Shown piece by piece: positions 42,679 to 50,845 of a stretch of DNA of 60,652 nt. How positions within the stretch are numbered: the stretch's first letter is position 1; each line of letters begins with the position of its first letter. The stretch is from assembly GCA_016209205.1 (NCBI GenBank), contig JACQWQ010000044.1, positions 19,806 through 80,457 on the forward strand, written 5' to 3'. The notes under the pieces are model-generated. The model saw only the letters and a list, made by a program, of their open reading frames with translations. It was not told where the DNA came from and made no database searches. The translations under genes were made by a program, and so were the position numbers. The DNA comes from Chloroflexota bacterium. GTDB lineage: Bacteria; Chloroflexota; Anaerolineae; UBA4142; SHND01.

Positions 42679-43440
42679 ATGAACTCTACTCTCACATTGG
42701 AACGTCTACCGGATCAGGAAACAACGGTCACACCGCAAGCCCATTATTGGCGCATTTTGGATGATCGCATACTCGACAAAATTTTACGCGTGCTCGTGCC
42801 CGTCAGTTTGGTGAATATCGCCATCGCGTTGTACATGGCGCTGTTTTATGCGCCGCGCGAAGCGACGATGGGCGATGCCCAGCGCATTTTTTATTTTCAC
42901 GTGCCGAGCGCGTGGGTCGGCTTTTTGTCGTTCTTTATCGTGTTCGTCGCGAGCATTTTGTTTTTGCGTACGCGTGAACGTAAATGGGACGCCCTCGCCT
43001 TGGCGGCGGCAGAGATTGGCGTGCTGTTTACGACGTTGGTTTTGCTGACCGGACCGTTGTGGGCAAAAGCCGCGTGGGGCGCGTATTGGGTGTGGGACGC
43101 GCGCTTGACGACGACCCTGGTCTTGTGGCTGATCTATGTCGGCTACTTGATGCTGCGTTCCAGTGTGGACGACCTGAGACGTGCGCGCATGGCGGCGGTC
43201 ATCGGCGTTATCGGTTTCCTCGACGTGCCGATTATTTATCTTTCGGTGACGTGGTGGCGCACGATGCACCCGACGCTGCTCATTAACGAAACAGGCGGCT
43301 TGGACAGCGCGATGCGCGTGACGTTGATGGTTGCACTGTTGTCGTTCACCTTGTTGTTTGTGTGGGTCTTGCTGCTGCGCGTGCGGCTCGAACAGAAACG
43401 CGATGCCCTGGCGCTCCAGCGCGCAAGGCAAGAGGCGTGA
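42679..43440 (+). CDS. ccmC: Haem exporter protein CcmC
   Basis: A 253-residue, six-helix WWD-family protein; the haem-handling motif is WGAYWVWDARLTTTLVLWL near residue 140, with flanking His in FYFHVPSAWVGF and MHPTLL. CcmC loads haem onto CcmE. The ATG at 42679 was preferred over an upstream ATG because its N-terminus fits the family. One base separates it from ccmD. Confidence 0.93.
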   Translation: MNSTLTLERLPDQETTVTPQAHYWRILDDRILDKILRVLVPVSLVNIAIALYMALFYAPREATMGDAQRIFYFHVPSAWVGFLSFFIVFVASILFLRTRERKWDALALAAAEIGVLFTTLVLLTGPLWAKAAWGAYWVWDARLTTTLVLWLIYVGYLMLRSSVDDLRRARMAAVIGVIGFLDVPIIYLSVTWWRTMHPTLLINETGGLDSAMRVTLMVALLSFTLLFVWVLLLRVRLEQKRDALALQRARQEA

Positions 43441-43441
43441 C

Positions 43442-43555
43442 ATGGTAAATTTGATCCTCGCGTATGCAATCATCGCCGTCGCTTCGAGCGGCTATATCGC
43501 AAGCATCGTCGTGCGCACGCGCAGAATTAACCGCGCGCTGCAATCCCAAAAATAA
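43442..43555 (+). CDS. ccmD: Small membrane protein CcmD
   Basis: A 37-residue single-helix protein (VNLILAYAIIAVASSGYIAS, then RTRRINRAL), right after ccmC; size, topology and position fit CcmD, which stabilises the CcmC-CcmE complex. Confidence 0.82.
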   Translation: MVNLILAYAIIAVASSGYIASIVVRTRRINRALQSQK

Positions 43556-43594
43556 ACCCAAGAGCCATCACGCGCCGGTTTGGAAAGCCCACGT

Positions 43595-44092
43595 ATGAAA
43601 AGTATCTCGCGCTTGATCATCGCCTTCGGTTTGCTGGGCGCGCTGTCGTGGTTATCCTTTAGCGCGACGGCAACCCTCTCGGCGCAGCAACCTTCACCGA
43701 ATGTGGATGATGAGGTGCTGCGCATTTCCAAAAGCTTGTACTGCCCCGTGTGCACGGGCGTCCCGCTCGACGTATGCGAAACGCAAGCGTGTGTGCAGTG
43801 GCGCGCATTGATTCGGGAAAAATTGCTCGCCGGGGAAAGCGAAGCGCAAATCCGCCAGTACTTTATCGCGCAATACGGCGAGCGCGTCTTGGGCGCGCCG
43901 CCGCCCGAAGGGTTCAATTTGAGCGCGTACATTTTGCCGGTGCTCGTGTTGCTCATCGGCGCGGTAATTTTATTTTGGACCGCGCGCGGTTGGCTCAAGC
44001 GTCCGCAAACGGCAAACGTTCCGTCAACCGCTCCGCAGGTGCCGTCCGAATATGCCGAACGGATTGCGCGTGAGTTAAAAGCCAGAGAATGA
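43595..44092 (+). CDS. ccmH: Thioredoxin-like/CcmH cytochrome c maturation protein
   Basis: A 165-residue protein: signal peptide, CcmH domain and a C-terminal helix (AYILPVLVLLIGAVILFWTA). The redox motif is expanded: LYCPVCTGVPLDVCETQAC in place of the usual LRCxxC, as in other CcmH of this type. It keeps apocytochrome thiols reduced. Start ATG at 43595. Genes ccmA, ccmB and ccmG are not in the window. Confidence 0.9.
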   Translation: MKSISRLIIAFGLLGALSWLSFSATATLSAQQPSPNVDDEVLRISKSLYCPVCTGVPLDVCETQACVQWRALIREKLLAGESEAQIRQYFIAQYGERVLGAPPPEGFNLSAYILPVLVLLIGAVILFWTARGWLKRPQTANVPSTAPQVPSEYAERIARELKARE

Positions 44093-44142
44093 GCTAGAAC
44101 GCAACTTCTCTCCCCTCGGCGCGCCGGACATTCATATTTCTT

Positions 44143-44172
44143 TTGAGCGTTCGGCGTGTTTTTTTGTATAAT
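44143..44172 (+). promoter_or_regulatory. Consensus -10 promoter just upstream of a start codon
   Basis: TTGAGC at 44143-44148 and TATAAT at 44167-44172, spacer 18 bp. Transcription would begin around 44179-44182, at the ATG itself, so the mRNA is probably leaderless; no ribosome-binding site is present. Confidence 0.7.
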
Positions 44173-44181
44173 AGGAACACC

Positions 44182-45342
44182 ATGACATATCCGGATTACG
44201 TTCGACGCGAACTGGCGCGGGCGCGCGAGATAGGGCAATACTATTGGGGGCAGCCCGACGCGGCGGCAATCTGTTTTGATCTCCTCGCCGATTTTCCCGA
44301 GTGCGCGGCAGCCAGCGAGCTGATCTATGAATTGTTTTGCGACGAATGGGTCATCTATGACAATCGCGTCGCGCTCCAACGTTTGATTGACGAATGGGAC
44401 GATCAACCGCATCAACAGCGCCGCCGCCTCGCGCTTTCGTTCGGGTACATGTCACGCTACGAGGGTTGGCACGACGACGACGAAATCGGGCACGATGCGG
44501 AAAAATCGCCGTTGGCGCAATCCGAACCGCGCGAGGTCATGCAGTTTTTGCAGCAAGGCAAGATGCAATTGTTGGAAGCGTACTGCTTGGGCGATGAGGA
44601 GGCGACGGATTATGCGTGGGAACGGATGCTGCGGGCAATCGAACAGGCCAACGACCCGCAGCACGTCCGCTTGCTGATTGCCAAAGAATATGCCGAGCTG
44701 GGCTTTTTTGCCGACGCGACCGATTTGCTGCTCGAAGTGTGCTCATACGAAAACAATCCGCACGCGCGCCGTCTGCTCGCCGAGACGCGCTGGTGGCGCG
44801 ACAATGCCCATCGCATTCCGTGGATTCCGCCGCCGGGCGACGGATCGCGTTACAATCGCCTCATCAAATTGATTGATCCGGATGCGCCGACGCAAGAGGA
44901 AACGGTTGAATTCATGCGCGCGCGTTTGCGCGAAGTGGGCAATGCGCCAACCTGGGCGCCGATCATTGATCCTGATTTGGCAAAGCAATTCCGCGACGCA
45001 TTGGCGGGAGACCCGGAGACGCCGCGCCCGACGTTGGTGGACTGGTCATTTTTGAATCAAGAAGATGGCGCCTCCACCGAAATTGCCGAATGGGTAATGA
45101 AGGATATCCGAAGGTTTGGCAGACGCGGTGCAGAGTTCAAAGAGGACATGCTCAAAAGTCACAAGCTGACGCGTCCGATACCACCTCCGGCGACGCCGCC
45201 CAAGCGGGACCCGAACGACGTGCGCCTTGTAGACGACGCGGACGACGAAACGGACGACGAAGCATTTTGGGACGAGTTGAACGCGGAATTGGATTTCCCC
45301 GACGATGAATCCGATGAAACAGAAAACGGCAAAGCTCTATGA
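44182..45342 (+). CDS. Unrecognised 386-residue acidic protein
   Basis: Starts MTYPDYVRRELARAREIGQ; Asp/Glu-rich, no signal or membrane segments. Residues ~10-230 look like helical repeats (AICFDLLADFPECAAASELI; LLIAKEYAELGFFADATDLL), suggestive of TPR-like or solenoid structure; the C-terminal ~50 residues are a run of acidic residues. The last third contains RRGAEFKEDML. Function unknown. It is transcribed on its own from a leaderless promoter. Confidence 0.75.
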   Translation: MTYPDYVRRELARAREIGQYYWGQPDAAAICFDLLADFPECAAASELIYELFCDEWVIYDNRVALQRLIDEWDDQPHQQRRRLALSFGYMSRYEGWHDDDEIGHDAEKSPLAQSEPREVMQFLQQGKMQLLEAYCLGDEEATDYAWERMLRAIEQANDPQHVRLLIAKEYAELGFFADATDLLLEVCSYENNPHARRLLAETRWWRDNAHRIPWIPPPGDGSRYNRLIKLIDPDAPTQEETVEFMRARLREVGNAPTWAPIIDPDLAKQFRDALAGDPETPRPTLVDWSFLNQEDGASTEIAEWVMKDIRRFGRRGAEFKEDMLKSHKLTRPIPPPATPPKRDPNDVRLVDDADDETDDEAFWDELNAELDFPDDESDETENGKAL

Positions 45343-45372
45343 GCTTTGCCGTTTGGTTGTGCCCGCGCGCGC

Positions 45373-45500
45373 TTAGAGCGGATTCCGAATTGATTGGTGG
45401 TGTCAGCGTAGGGGCGACGGCTTGTCCTCGCCCATTCCAGTTGGGCAACCACAAGGGATTGCCCCTACCATCCCACAAACGAATCAGGAATTCGCTCTAA
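45373..45500. mobile_element. 128-bp MITE-like element with TTAGAGCG ends
   Basis: Ends TTAGAGCGGATTCCGAATT and AATCAGGAATTCGCTCTAA are imperfect inverted repeats of about 19 bp. Inside is the GGGCAACCACAAGGGATTGC palindrome that recurs at 58021-58077. No open frame. The right end supplies the stop codon of the minus-strand gene at 45497. Confidence 0.7.
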
Positions 45501-45799
45501 CTGCGAAAGCGATTGCGATTGCCGTAGCCGCTGCCGCCGTAGGAAAGGATGTCAAGCAACAGACCGAGCAGCGTGACGACCAATCCGACCGTGTCCAAGC
45601 CCATGTATTGCCCTGCGGGGAACGTATTGATCGAAAACGCGTACGCCAACAGGGTCCACGGCAAAAAGAGAAAACCGAGACACTGCAATAGAAAGCTGTC
45701 TGTCGCGCGGGCAAGGTACGGATTGTTAAACAACCAAATACCGACGAGAAGAAAGCGCGGACCAAACACGGCGAGCAACGCGATGATACAACATGGCAT
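45497..45799 (-). CDS. Small membrane protein, unrecognised
   Basis: A 100-residue protein with three likely helices (CCIIALLAVFGPRFLLVGIW, LQCLGFLFLPWTLLAYAFSI, VGLVVTLLGLLLDIL) and a Gly/Arg/Asn tail. GAGGAGG precedes the ATG at 45799. Similar short proteins occur in several environmental bacteria; no function assigned. Confidence 0.75.
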   Translation of the reverse strand: MPCCIIALLAVFGPRFLLVGIWLFNNPYLARATDSFLLQCLGFLFLPWTLLAYAFSINTFPAGQYMGLDTVGLVVTLLGLLLDILSYGGSGYGNRNRFRS

Positions 45800-45909
45800 G
45801 ACCTTATCCTCCTCTCGGAATCCCCGATGTGCGCACACAATTGCGTGTGCACATGCGGCTAGCACTTTTGCGTGTGCCGCACGAGTGTAGCATACGCGCC
45901 AGCGCCGTG

Positions 45910-46077
45910 TCAACGCGCCGCCTGCGCCGCGTGCCAACCGCACATGCCGTGCACGCCGCCGCCAATCGTCGCGTTCGCTTCGTACACGACGACGCGCTTG
46001 CCCGCTTGCGCCAAACGAATCGCGGCGGCGAGTCCGTTGGGACCGGAGCCGACGATGAGGGCGTCGGCATGATTCAT
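45910..46077 (-). pseudogene. N-terminal fragment of a FAD/NAD(P) oxidoreductase
   Basis: The minus-strand frame from ATG at 46077 reads [20 protein letters not shown] then [17 protein letters not shown], a dinucleotide-binding motif and flavin-loop typical of phytoene-desaturase-like proteins, and stops after 55 residues. The remaining ~400 residues are missing, so this is a broken gene left behind by deletion. Confidence 0.8.
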
Positions 46078-46085
46078 GCTATAAT
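46077..46085 (+). promoter_or_regulatory. Extended -10 promoter TGCTATAAT
   Basis: TGCTATAAT with the TATAAT at 46080-46085; the leader to the antitoxin ATG at 46114 is about 22 nt and contains GAGGAG. No convincing -35 is seen, as usual for extended -10 promoters. Confidence 0.55.
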
Positions 46086-46113
46086 CCCTCTCGGAATAGA
46101 GAGGAGTCTGCGA

Positions 46114-46359
46114 ATGACCATCATAGTAAAGCGCTCAAACGAAAACACCATCTATCTGCCTGCATGGCTAATGGCAATACTGAATTTGAGCGAGGGCAGC
46201 GCCGTACAAGCAGTCGTCGAAGGGCAATCGCTGCGTCTGGCGCGCCTTGATCGGTTTCTGGCGCTGCGCGGCGCGCTGGCAAATGACGACGAATTTGACC
46301 GCGCCTTGAATTGGCCGGATCAAGCGTGGACACAATGGACCCTACCGAACTCTGTCTAG
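46114..46359 (+). CDS. AbrB/MazE-type antitoxin
   Basis: An 81-residue protein with a swapped-hairpin-like start ([40 protein letters not shown]) and a C-terminal antitoxin tail. It overlaps the start of a PIN-domain gene, the layout of a toxin-antitoxin pair. The toxin partner is broken. Confidence 0.75.
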   Translation: MTIIVKRSNENTIYLPAWLMAILNLSEGSAVQAVVEGQSLRLARLDRFLALRGALANDDEFDRALNWPDQAWTQWTLPNSV

Positions 46360-46591
46360 ATGCGAGCGTTCTCATCAACTATCTCAAGGGACGCGAGCCA
46401 AGCGCCAGTGCTGTCGCGCGCGCGGTAACTTCAATAACTGCCTATGAACTCTTGTTTGGTATGGCGCGTGCCCAAAGACAGATTGGCGAAACGGCACTCT
46501 GCCGCTCCTCACAACCAATGATCGCCACTTTACACGCGTTTCGGAATTGCAAATACTGACGCCCGAAACGTTCCTCGACCAATTGCCATAA
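46335..46591 (+). pseudogene. PIN-domain (VapC-like) toxin with an internal deletion
   Basis: The frame starts [20 protein letters not shown] (active-site Asp in LDAS), continues TSITAYELLFGMARAQRQIG, and then loses the frame after GETAL. A second frame resumes the family ending at LLTTNDRHFTRVSELQILTP to a TAA at 46591. About 50 central residues are gone. With the intact antitoxin upstream this is a decayed pair. Confidence 0.8.
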
Positions 46592-46742
46592 CCCTCCATC
46601 ATTTCACACTCCGAGTTTTCCCATCGGTCGTCTGTTGTCTGCGGTCCGTTTTAGATGCCGTTCATTCTGTTGTACGGTCAATTTGACAAAAATTCCCTCG
46701 CGCTTAAAATAGCCATCTAAATAGCCATGTGGAGGCGGGACC

Positions 46743-47021
46743 ATGCTCAAAAGTTTTTCGATTGCCGCCGCGCGCCACGATCTTGCCGCGTTGGTGCACG
46801 AACTGGATAAAAAGCCCGTCATCGAATTGACGCGGCGCGGCAAGCCCGTCGCGATGCTGATGTCGTTGCGCGAATACAATCGGCTGCGCGGCGCGCACAC
46901 GAATTTCTGGGACGCGTATATACGGTTTCAAGAACGCGCCAATCTGCGCGCGCTCAAGATCGAACCAAGAATTTGGAAGGGCGTCCGCGATGTTTCGCCG
47001 GGACGCGAGGTTGATCTGTAA
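46743..47021 (+). CDS. Phd/YefM-family antitoxin
   Basis: A 92-residue protein: FSIAAARHDLAALVHELDK, then PVIELTRRGKPVAMLMSLREYN, the core of the Phd/YefM fold, and a C-terminal toxin-binding segment. Ribosome-binding site GGAGGCGGG. Its stop overlaps the start of the VapC gene (TAATG), so the two are translated together. Confidence 0.9.
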   Translation: MLKSFSIAAARHDLAALVHELDKKPVIELTRRGKPVAMLMSLREYNRLRGAHTNFWDAYIRFQERANLRALKIEPRIWKGVRDVSPGREVDL

Positions 47022-47437
47022 TGCTGAAATTTCTGCTGGACACCAACATTGTTTCGGAAACCTTGCGTCCCAAACCCGATGAAAAAATTTTAGCGCGGCT
47101 CGAACAACATCAAGATGAAATCGCGCTGGCTGCGGTTAGCTGGCACGAATTATGGTATGGCGCAAAACGGCTTGATCCTTCGCGCAAGCGCACAGCCATT
47201 GAAGACTATCTCGTACAAGTGCTTGCGCCAACCGTTCCGGTTTTACCGTACGACGACCGCGCCGCCGAATGGCATGCGGCAGAACGCGCACGCCTCACAC
47301 GCAGCGGCAAGCCGCCCCCCTTTGCTGACGGGCAAATTGCTGCTATCGCGCAGGTCAACGACCTAATTCTCGTCACACTCAACACTGCCGATTATTCAAA
47401 TTTTGAAGGACTTGCGGTGGCAGATTGGAGCAAGTAA
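47021..47437 (+). CDS. vapC: VapC-family PIN-domain ribonuclease toxin
   Basis: A 138-residue PIN nuclease: FLLDTNIVSETLRPK (Asp), SWHELWYGAKR (Glu), ADGQIAAIAQ (Asp) and LNTADYSNFEGL complete the acidic site. Toxin partner of the Phd-type antitoxin upstream. Intact, in contrast to the neighbouring vapC remnant. Confidence 0.93.
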   Translation: MLKFLLDTNIVSETLRPKPDEKILARLEQHQDEIALAAVSWHELWYGAKRLDPSRKRTAIEDYLVQVLAPTVPVLPYDDRAAEWHAAERARLTRSGKPPPFADGQIAAIAQVNDLILVTLNTADYSNFEGLAVADWSK

Positions 47438-47451
47438 CTTTTTTCCATACG

Positions 47452-48621
47452 ATGAACACTCTTCCTTTTCTCCAAGCCGCGTTACCCGAACTGCTTGCCG
47501 ACCTCGCCACGCTCGTCAATGTGGACTGCGGCACGTACACCAAAGTCGGGGTGGATTTTTGCGGCGATTGGTTCAATGCGCGCGGGCAGGCGTGGGAATG
47601 GGACATGGAATACTTTCCCCAACGCAAATTTGGCAACGCACATCTCGCGCGTCTGCACGGCAAAGGCGACGCGCGCATTTTGCTGCTCGGACATCTCGAT
47701 ACCGTGTATCCCGAAGGCGTTGCGGCGCAACGCCCCTTGCACCAAGCGGGCAACAAACTCGTCGGTCCCGGCGTCGGCGACATGAAGTGCGGCGTGCTCG
47801 TCGGCATGTACGCGCTGCGCGCGCTGCAGCTCGCAGGGTTCGATCAGTTCAAGGAACTGCAATTGTTTCTCAGTTCCGACGAAGAGATCGGTTCGCCGAG
47901 CGGCAAGAAATTTTACCTGCCGTACGTGGATCGCGCCGACGCGGTGTTGGTTTTAGAGGGCGCGCGCGCGAACGGCAACATTGTCAGCGCGCGCAAGGGC
48001 ACGGGGAAATATGTTTTGCGCGTGCACGGACACGCGGCGCACGCGGGTGTGGAACCGGAAAAAGGCGCGAATGCGATTTTGGAACTCGCGCACCAAATCA
48101 TCGCGCTGCACAAATTGAACGGCGTCGCGCCCGGCGTCACGGTGAATGCAGGCATCATCGGCGGCGGAACGCGCGAAAATGTCGTGCCCGACGAAGCGTA
48201 CGTCAATTGCGACGTGCGCGCGGTGGACATGGAAGGCGCGCGCATTGCGCATGACGCGCTTATGGAACTCGCCGCGCAGCCGCAAAACCCGCGCACGCGC
48301 ATCGAAATCACCGGCGAGTTTGAATACCCGCCGATGGCAAAAACGCCCGCGATTGGTTTTATGGCGGATTTGGCAAGAACGACCGCGCGCGAATTGGGTT
48401 TTGAAATTCAAGACGAATCCACCGGCGGCGCGTCGGACGCCAACAATGTGGCACAGCACGGCGTTCCCGTTTTGGATGGTCTCGGCGCAATCGGCGGACT
48501 CGATCACAGTCCCGACGAATACATCGAACGCGACAGTATCATTCCGCGCACCGCGCTGCTCGCGGGCTTGATTGAAAAGTTGTGTGCGCAGCGCGCTGAC
48601 CTCGCGGCATTACGCTCATGA
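47452..48621 (+). CDS. M20-family metallopeptidase (carboxypeptidase G2-like)
   Basis: A 389-residue di-zinc peptidase. Catalytic and ligand motifs: LLLGHLDTVYP (His, Asp), GVGDMKCG (Asp), SSDEEIGSPSG (Glu-Glu) and the final His in GLDHSPDEYI. The dimerisation insert (KGTGKYVLRVHGHAAHAG) is present. Similar to glutamate carboxypeptidases. Starts 14 bp after vapC; overlaps the esterase gene by four bases. Confidence 0.9.
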   Translation: MNTLPFLQAALPELLADLATLVNVDCGTYTKVGVDFCGDWFNARGQAWEWDMEYFPQRKFGNAHLARLHGKGDARILLLGHLDTVYPEGVAAQRPLHQAGNKLVGPGVGDMKCGVLVGMYALRALQLAGFDQFKELQLFLSSDEEIGSPSGKKFYLPYVDRADAVLVLEGARANGNIVSARKGTGKYVLRVHGHAAHAGVEPEKGANAILELAHQIIALHKLNGVAPGVTVNAGIIGGGTRENVVPDEAYVNCDVRAVDMEGARIAHDALMELAAQPQNPRTRIEITGEFEYPPMAKTPAIGFMADLARTTARELGFEIQDESTGGASDANNVAQHGVPVLDGLGAIGGLDHSPDEYIERDSIIPRTALLAGLIEKLCAQRADLAALRS

Positions 48622-49508
48622 ACCCATCACCGCTTCAAACTCAACCCAGTTCGACGTACGCCGACGCTGCCGCGCGGATTGCCCGGTTCGTCGCGGACGA
48701 AGACGACGCGTTGATTCACCCGGCGTCGCACACGAAATTTTGGACGCACGGCGAAAAAACAGCGCGCGCGGTTTTGTATTTGCAAGGGTACACCGACAGC
48801 ACGGAACAATTTCGCGCGCTGGGCGATTTGTTGCACCAGCGCGGATACAATGTGTTTGCGCCGCGTTTGTTGTATCACGGCTATCGCGACCGCATGACGC
48901 GCGAGCACGGCAAGCTCACCGCGCCCGAACTGATTCAATGGGCGAATGATGCGGTGAATACCGCGCACGGTCTCGGCGAAAAACTCACCGTCGTCGGGCT
49001 TTCGCTTGGCGGCGTCATGGCAACGTGGCTTGCCCAAAACCGCGCGGATGTGGAGCGAGTGTTGATTGTTGCGCCCGCGTACGGCACCAAAGCGATTCCG
49101 CCGCGCGCCACACGCACCGCCGCGCGGGTGGTGCAGCGATTGCCAAACATGTTCATCTGGTGGGACCCGCGCGTGCGCGCCGCAACCGGCATCGAGTACG
49201 CCTATCCGCGTTTTGCCACGCACACGCTCGCGCAGCTGTTTTTATTGGGCAGCGAAATGTTGAACGCGGCGCGCCAGCGTCCGCCCGCCGCGGGCGCGGT
49301 GTGGATGATTACGAATGCGAACGATTTCGCCGTGAGCAATGCGCTCTGCGCTGAATTCGTGGCGGCATGGCGCAAGCACAATGCGAATCAGATTTTCACG
49401 TATCAATTTCCGCGTGAACTGGGCTTGCCACACGATCTGTTGGACCCGATTGACGCTACCGTGAAACCAGAACTGGTGTATCCGCGTTTGATAGAGATGG
49501 TGCAATAA
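48618..49508 (+). CDS. Alpha/beta-hydrolase, carboxylesterase-like
   Basis: A 296-residue serine hydrolase: LYLQGYTDSTEQFRALGDLL (oxyanion region), nucleophile elbow GLSLGG near residue 137, catalytic His in LPHDLLDPIDA. Overlaps the M20 gene (ATGA), suggesting joint expression. Substrate unknown. Confidence 0.85.
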   Translation: MNPSPLQTQPSSTYADAAARIARFVADEDDALIHPASHTKFWTHGEKTARAVLYLQGYTDSTEQFRALGDLLHQRGYNVFAPRLLYHGYRDRMTREHGKLTAPELIQWANDAVNTAHGLGEKLTVVGLSLGGVMATWLAQNRADVERVLIVAPAYGTKAIPPRATRTAARVVQRLPNMFIWWDPRVRAATGIEYAYPRFATHTLAQLFLLGSEMLNAARQRPPAAGAVWMITNANDFAVSNALCAEFVAAWRKHNANQIFTYQFPRELGLPHDLLDPIDATVKPELVYPRLIEMVQ

Positions 49509-50747
49509 TTACCCGCGCAGCACGATCATCAAATCATTTACATTTGTGTTCGTCGGTCCTGTGATAACCAAATCATTCAACGCGCGAAAAAAATGATACG
49601 CGTCATTGTTCTCCAAAAACGCGTTCGCGGCGAGACCCAACGCGTGGGCGCGCGTTAAAGTTGTATTGTCGGCAATTGCGCCTGCCGCGTCGGTAGGTCC
49701 GTCCGTGCCATCTGTCCCCGCGCTCAAGACGACGATATTTTTTTCTCCCACAATTTCGCGCGCCGCCGCCAAAACTAATTCTTGCGCGCGTCCACCTTTC
49801 CCGTTTCCACGCAGAACAACCGTCGGTTCACCGCCCGCCAGCCAACAGCGCGGCTTGCCCTCTTCGCCCTCTCCGCCCTCTCTACCCTCTCCGCCCTCTT
49901 CGCCCTCTCCGCCCTCTCTACCCTCTCCGCCCTCTTCGCCCTCTTCGCCCTCTCCGCCCTCTCTCCCCTCTCCACCCTCTCCGCCCTCTCCACCCTCTCC
50001 CCCCCTTGCAAATCTGTTCCTACCAGCTCGACCGTGTAACCACGCGCCTTTGCTTCTTGCGCCGCCGCATCACACGCGATTTGATTGTCCGCAATAATCA
50101 CGTTCGTCACGCGCGCAAACAGCGGATCGTCCGCTTTGGGCGTTTCGGGGCTTTCGCCGCGTGCGCCGCGTTCCAAATGCGCGCGAATGGAGGCGGGGAT
50201 TTTTTCGCGCAGCCCGTAGCGGTCGAGGATGCGCAAGCAGTCCGCGAACGTCGTCGAATCGGGCGCGGTTAGACCCGATGCAATCACGTCGAGCGGGGAA
50301 CCCAACACGTCGGACAAAATCAATGCGACGACGCGCGCGGGCTGCGCCAAACGCGCCAATTGTCCGCCTTTGACGCGCGAAATGTGTTTGCGCAGCGCGT
50401 TGATTTCGTTGATCGTCGCGCCGCAGCGTAATAGCTCTGTGGTCAACGCGCGCAAAGCGTCGAGCGAGACGCCCTCGACAAGCCATTCCATCAACGCCGA
50501 CCCGCCGCCGGAAACGAGGCAAATCACCAAATCGTCCGCCGACAAACCGCGCAGCAGATTCCGCTTTGCCCATGCCAATCACGATGACGCGCCCGCGCGC
50601 AATATCGGCGACGGGCGCGCCATGGAGCAGCAGCATATTCCCGTCGCGTTTCAAAACGCGCAGCACCGCCGCGCGCGGGTCGGCGGCGCGCAATGCCGCG
50701 CGAAAGATTTCAAGTGCATCTTGGCGTAAATTGTCCAGTGTGCGCAT
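49509..50747 (-). pseudogene. Glycerate 2-kinase (GckA/MOFRL type), multiply broken
   Basis: Pieces of one gene lie in different frames. N-terminus from ATG at 50747: DNLRQDALEIFRAALRAADP to VIVIGMGKA; a deletion of roughly 55 residues then joins it, out of frame, to LLRGLSADDLVICLVSGGG. The middle part runs to ELVGTDLQ, then enters a Glu/Arg minisatellite; beyond it the frame is lost again, and the MOFRL end is read in another frame (RGNGKGGRAQELVLAAAREI, LSAGTDGTDGPTDAAGAIAD). No full-length kinase can be made. Confidence 0.85.
49860..50008. repeat. GAGAGGGCG minisatellite inside the glycerate kinase remnant
   Basis: About 16 degenerate 9-bp units (CCCTCTCCG / CCCTCTTCG on the plus strand), coding for RAERVERAE-type repeats on the minus strand. 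It replaces the region that normally links the two domains and has broken the frame. Confidence 0.9.
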
Positions 50748-50752
50748 GGTAT

Positions 50753-50845
50753 GGAAACCGCGAATCTTTGTCACGCTTTGGTGACGACGAATCTGCGCGA
50801 ATGGGGTTCAAAAGATTCGCGTAAATTCGCGTGGATTCGCGGTTT
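50753..50845. repeat. CGCGAATCT-word repeat between miaA and glycerate kinase
   Basis: Words ACCGCGAATCTTTGTCACG, TGACGACGAATCTGCGCGAA, AAGATTCGCGTAAATTCGCG; partly inverted. Same family as 11162-11262 and 10125-10160. Confidence 0.8.
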
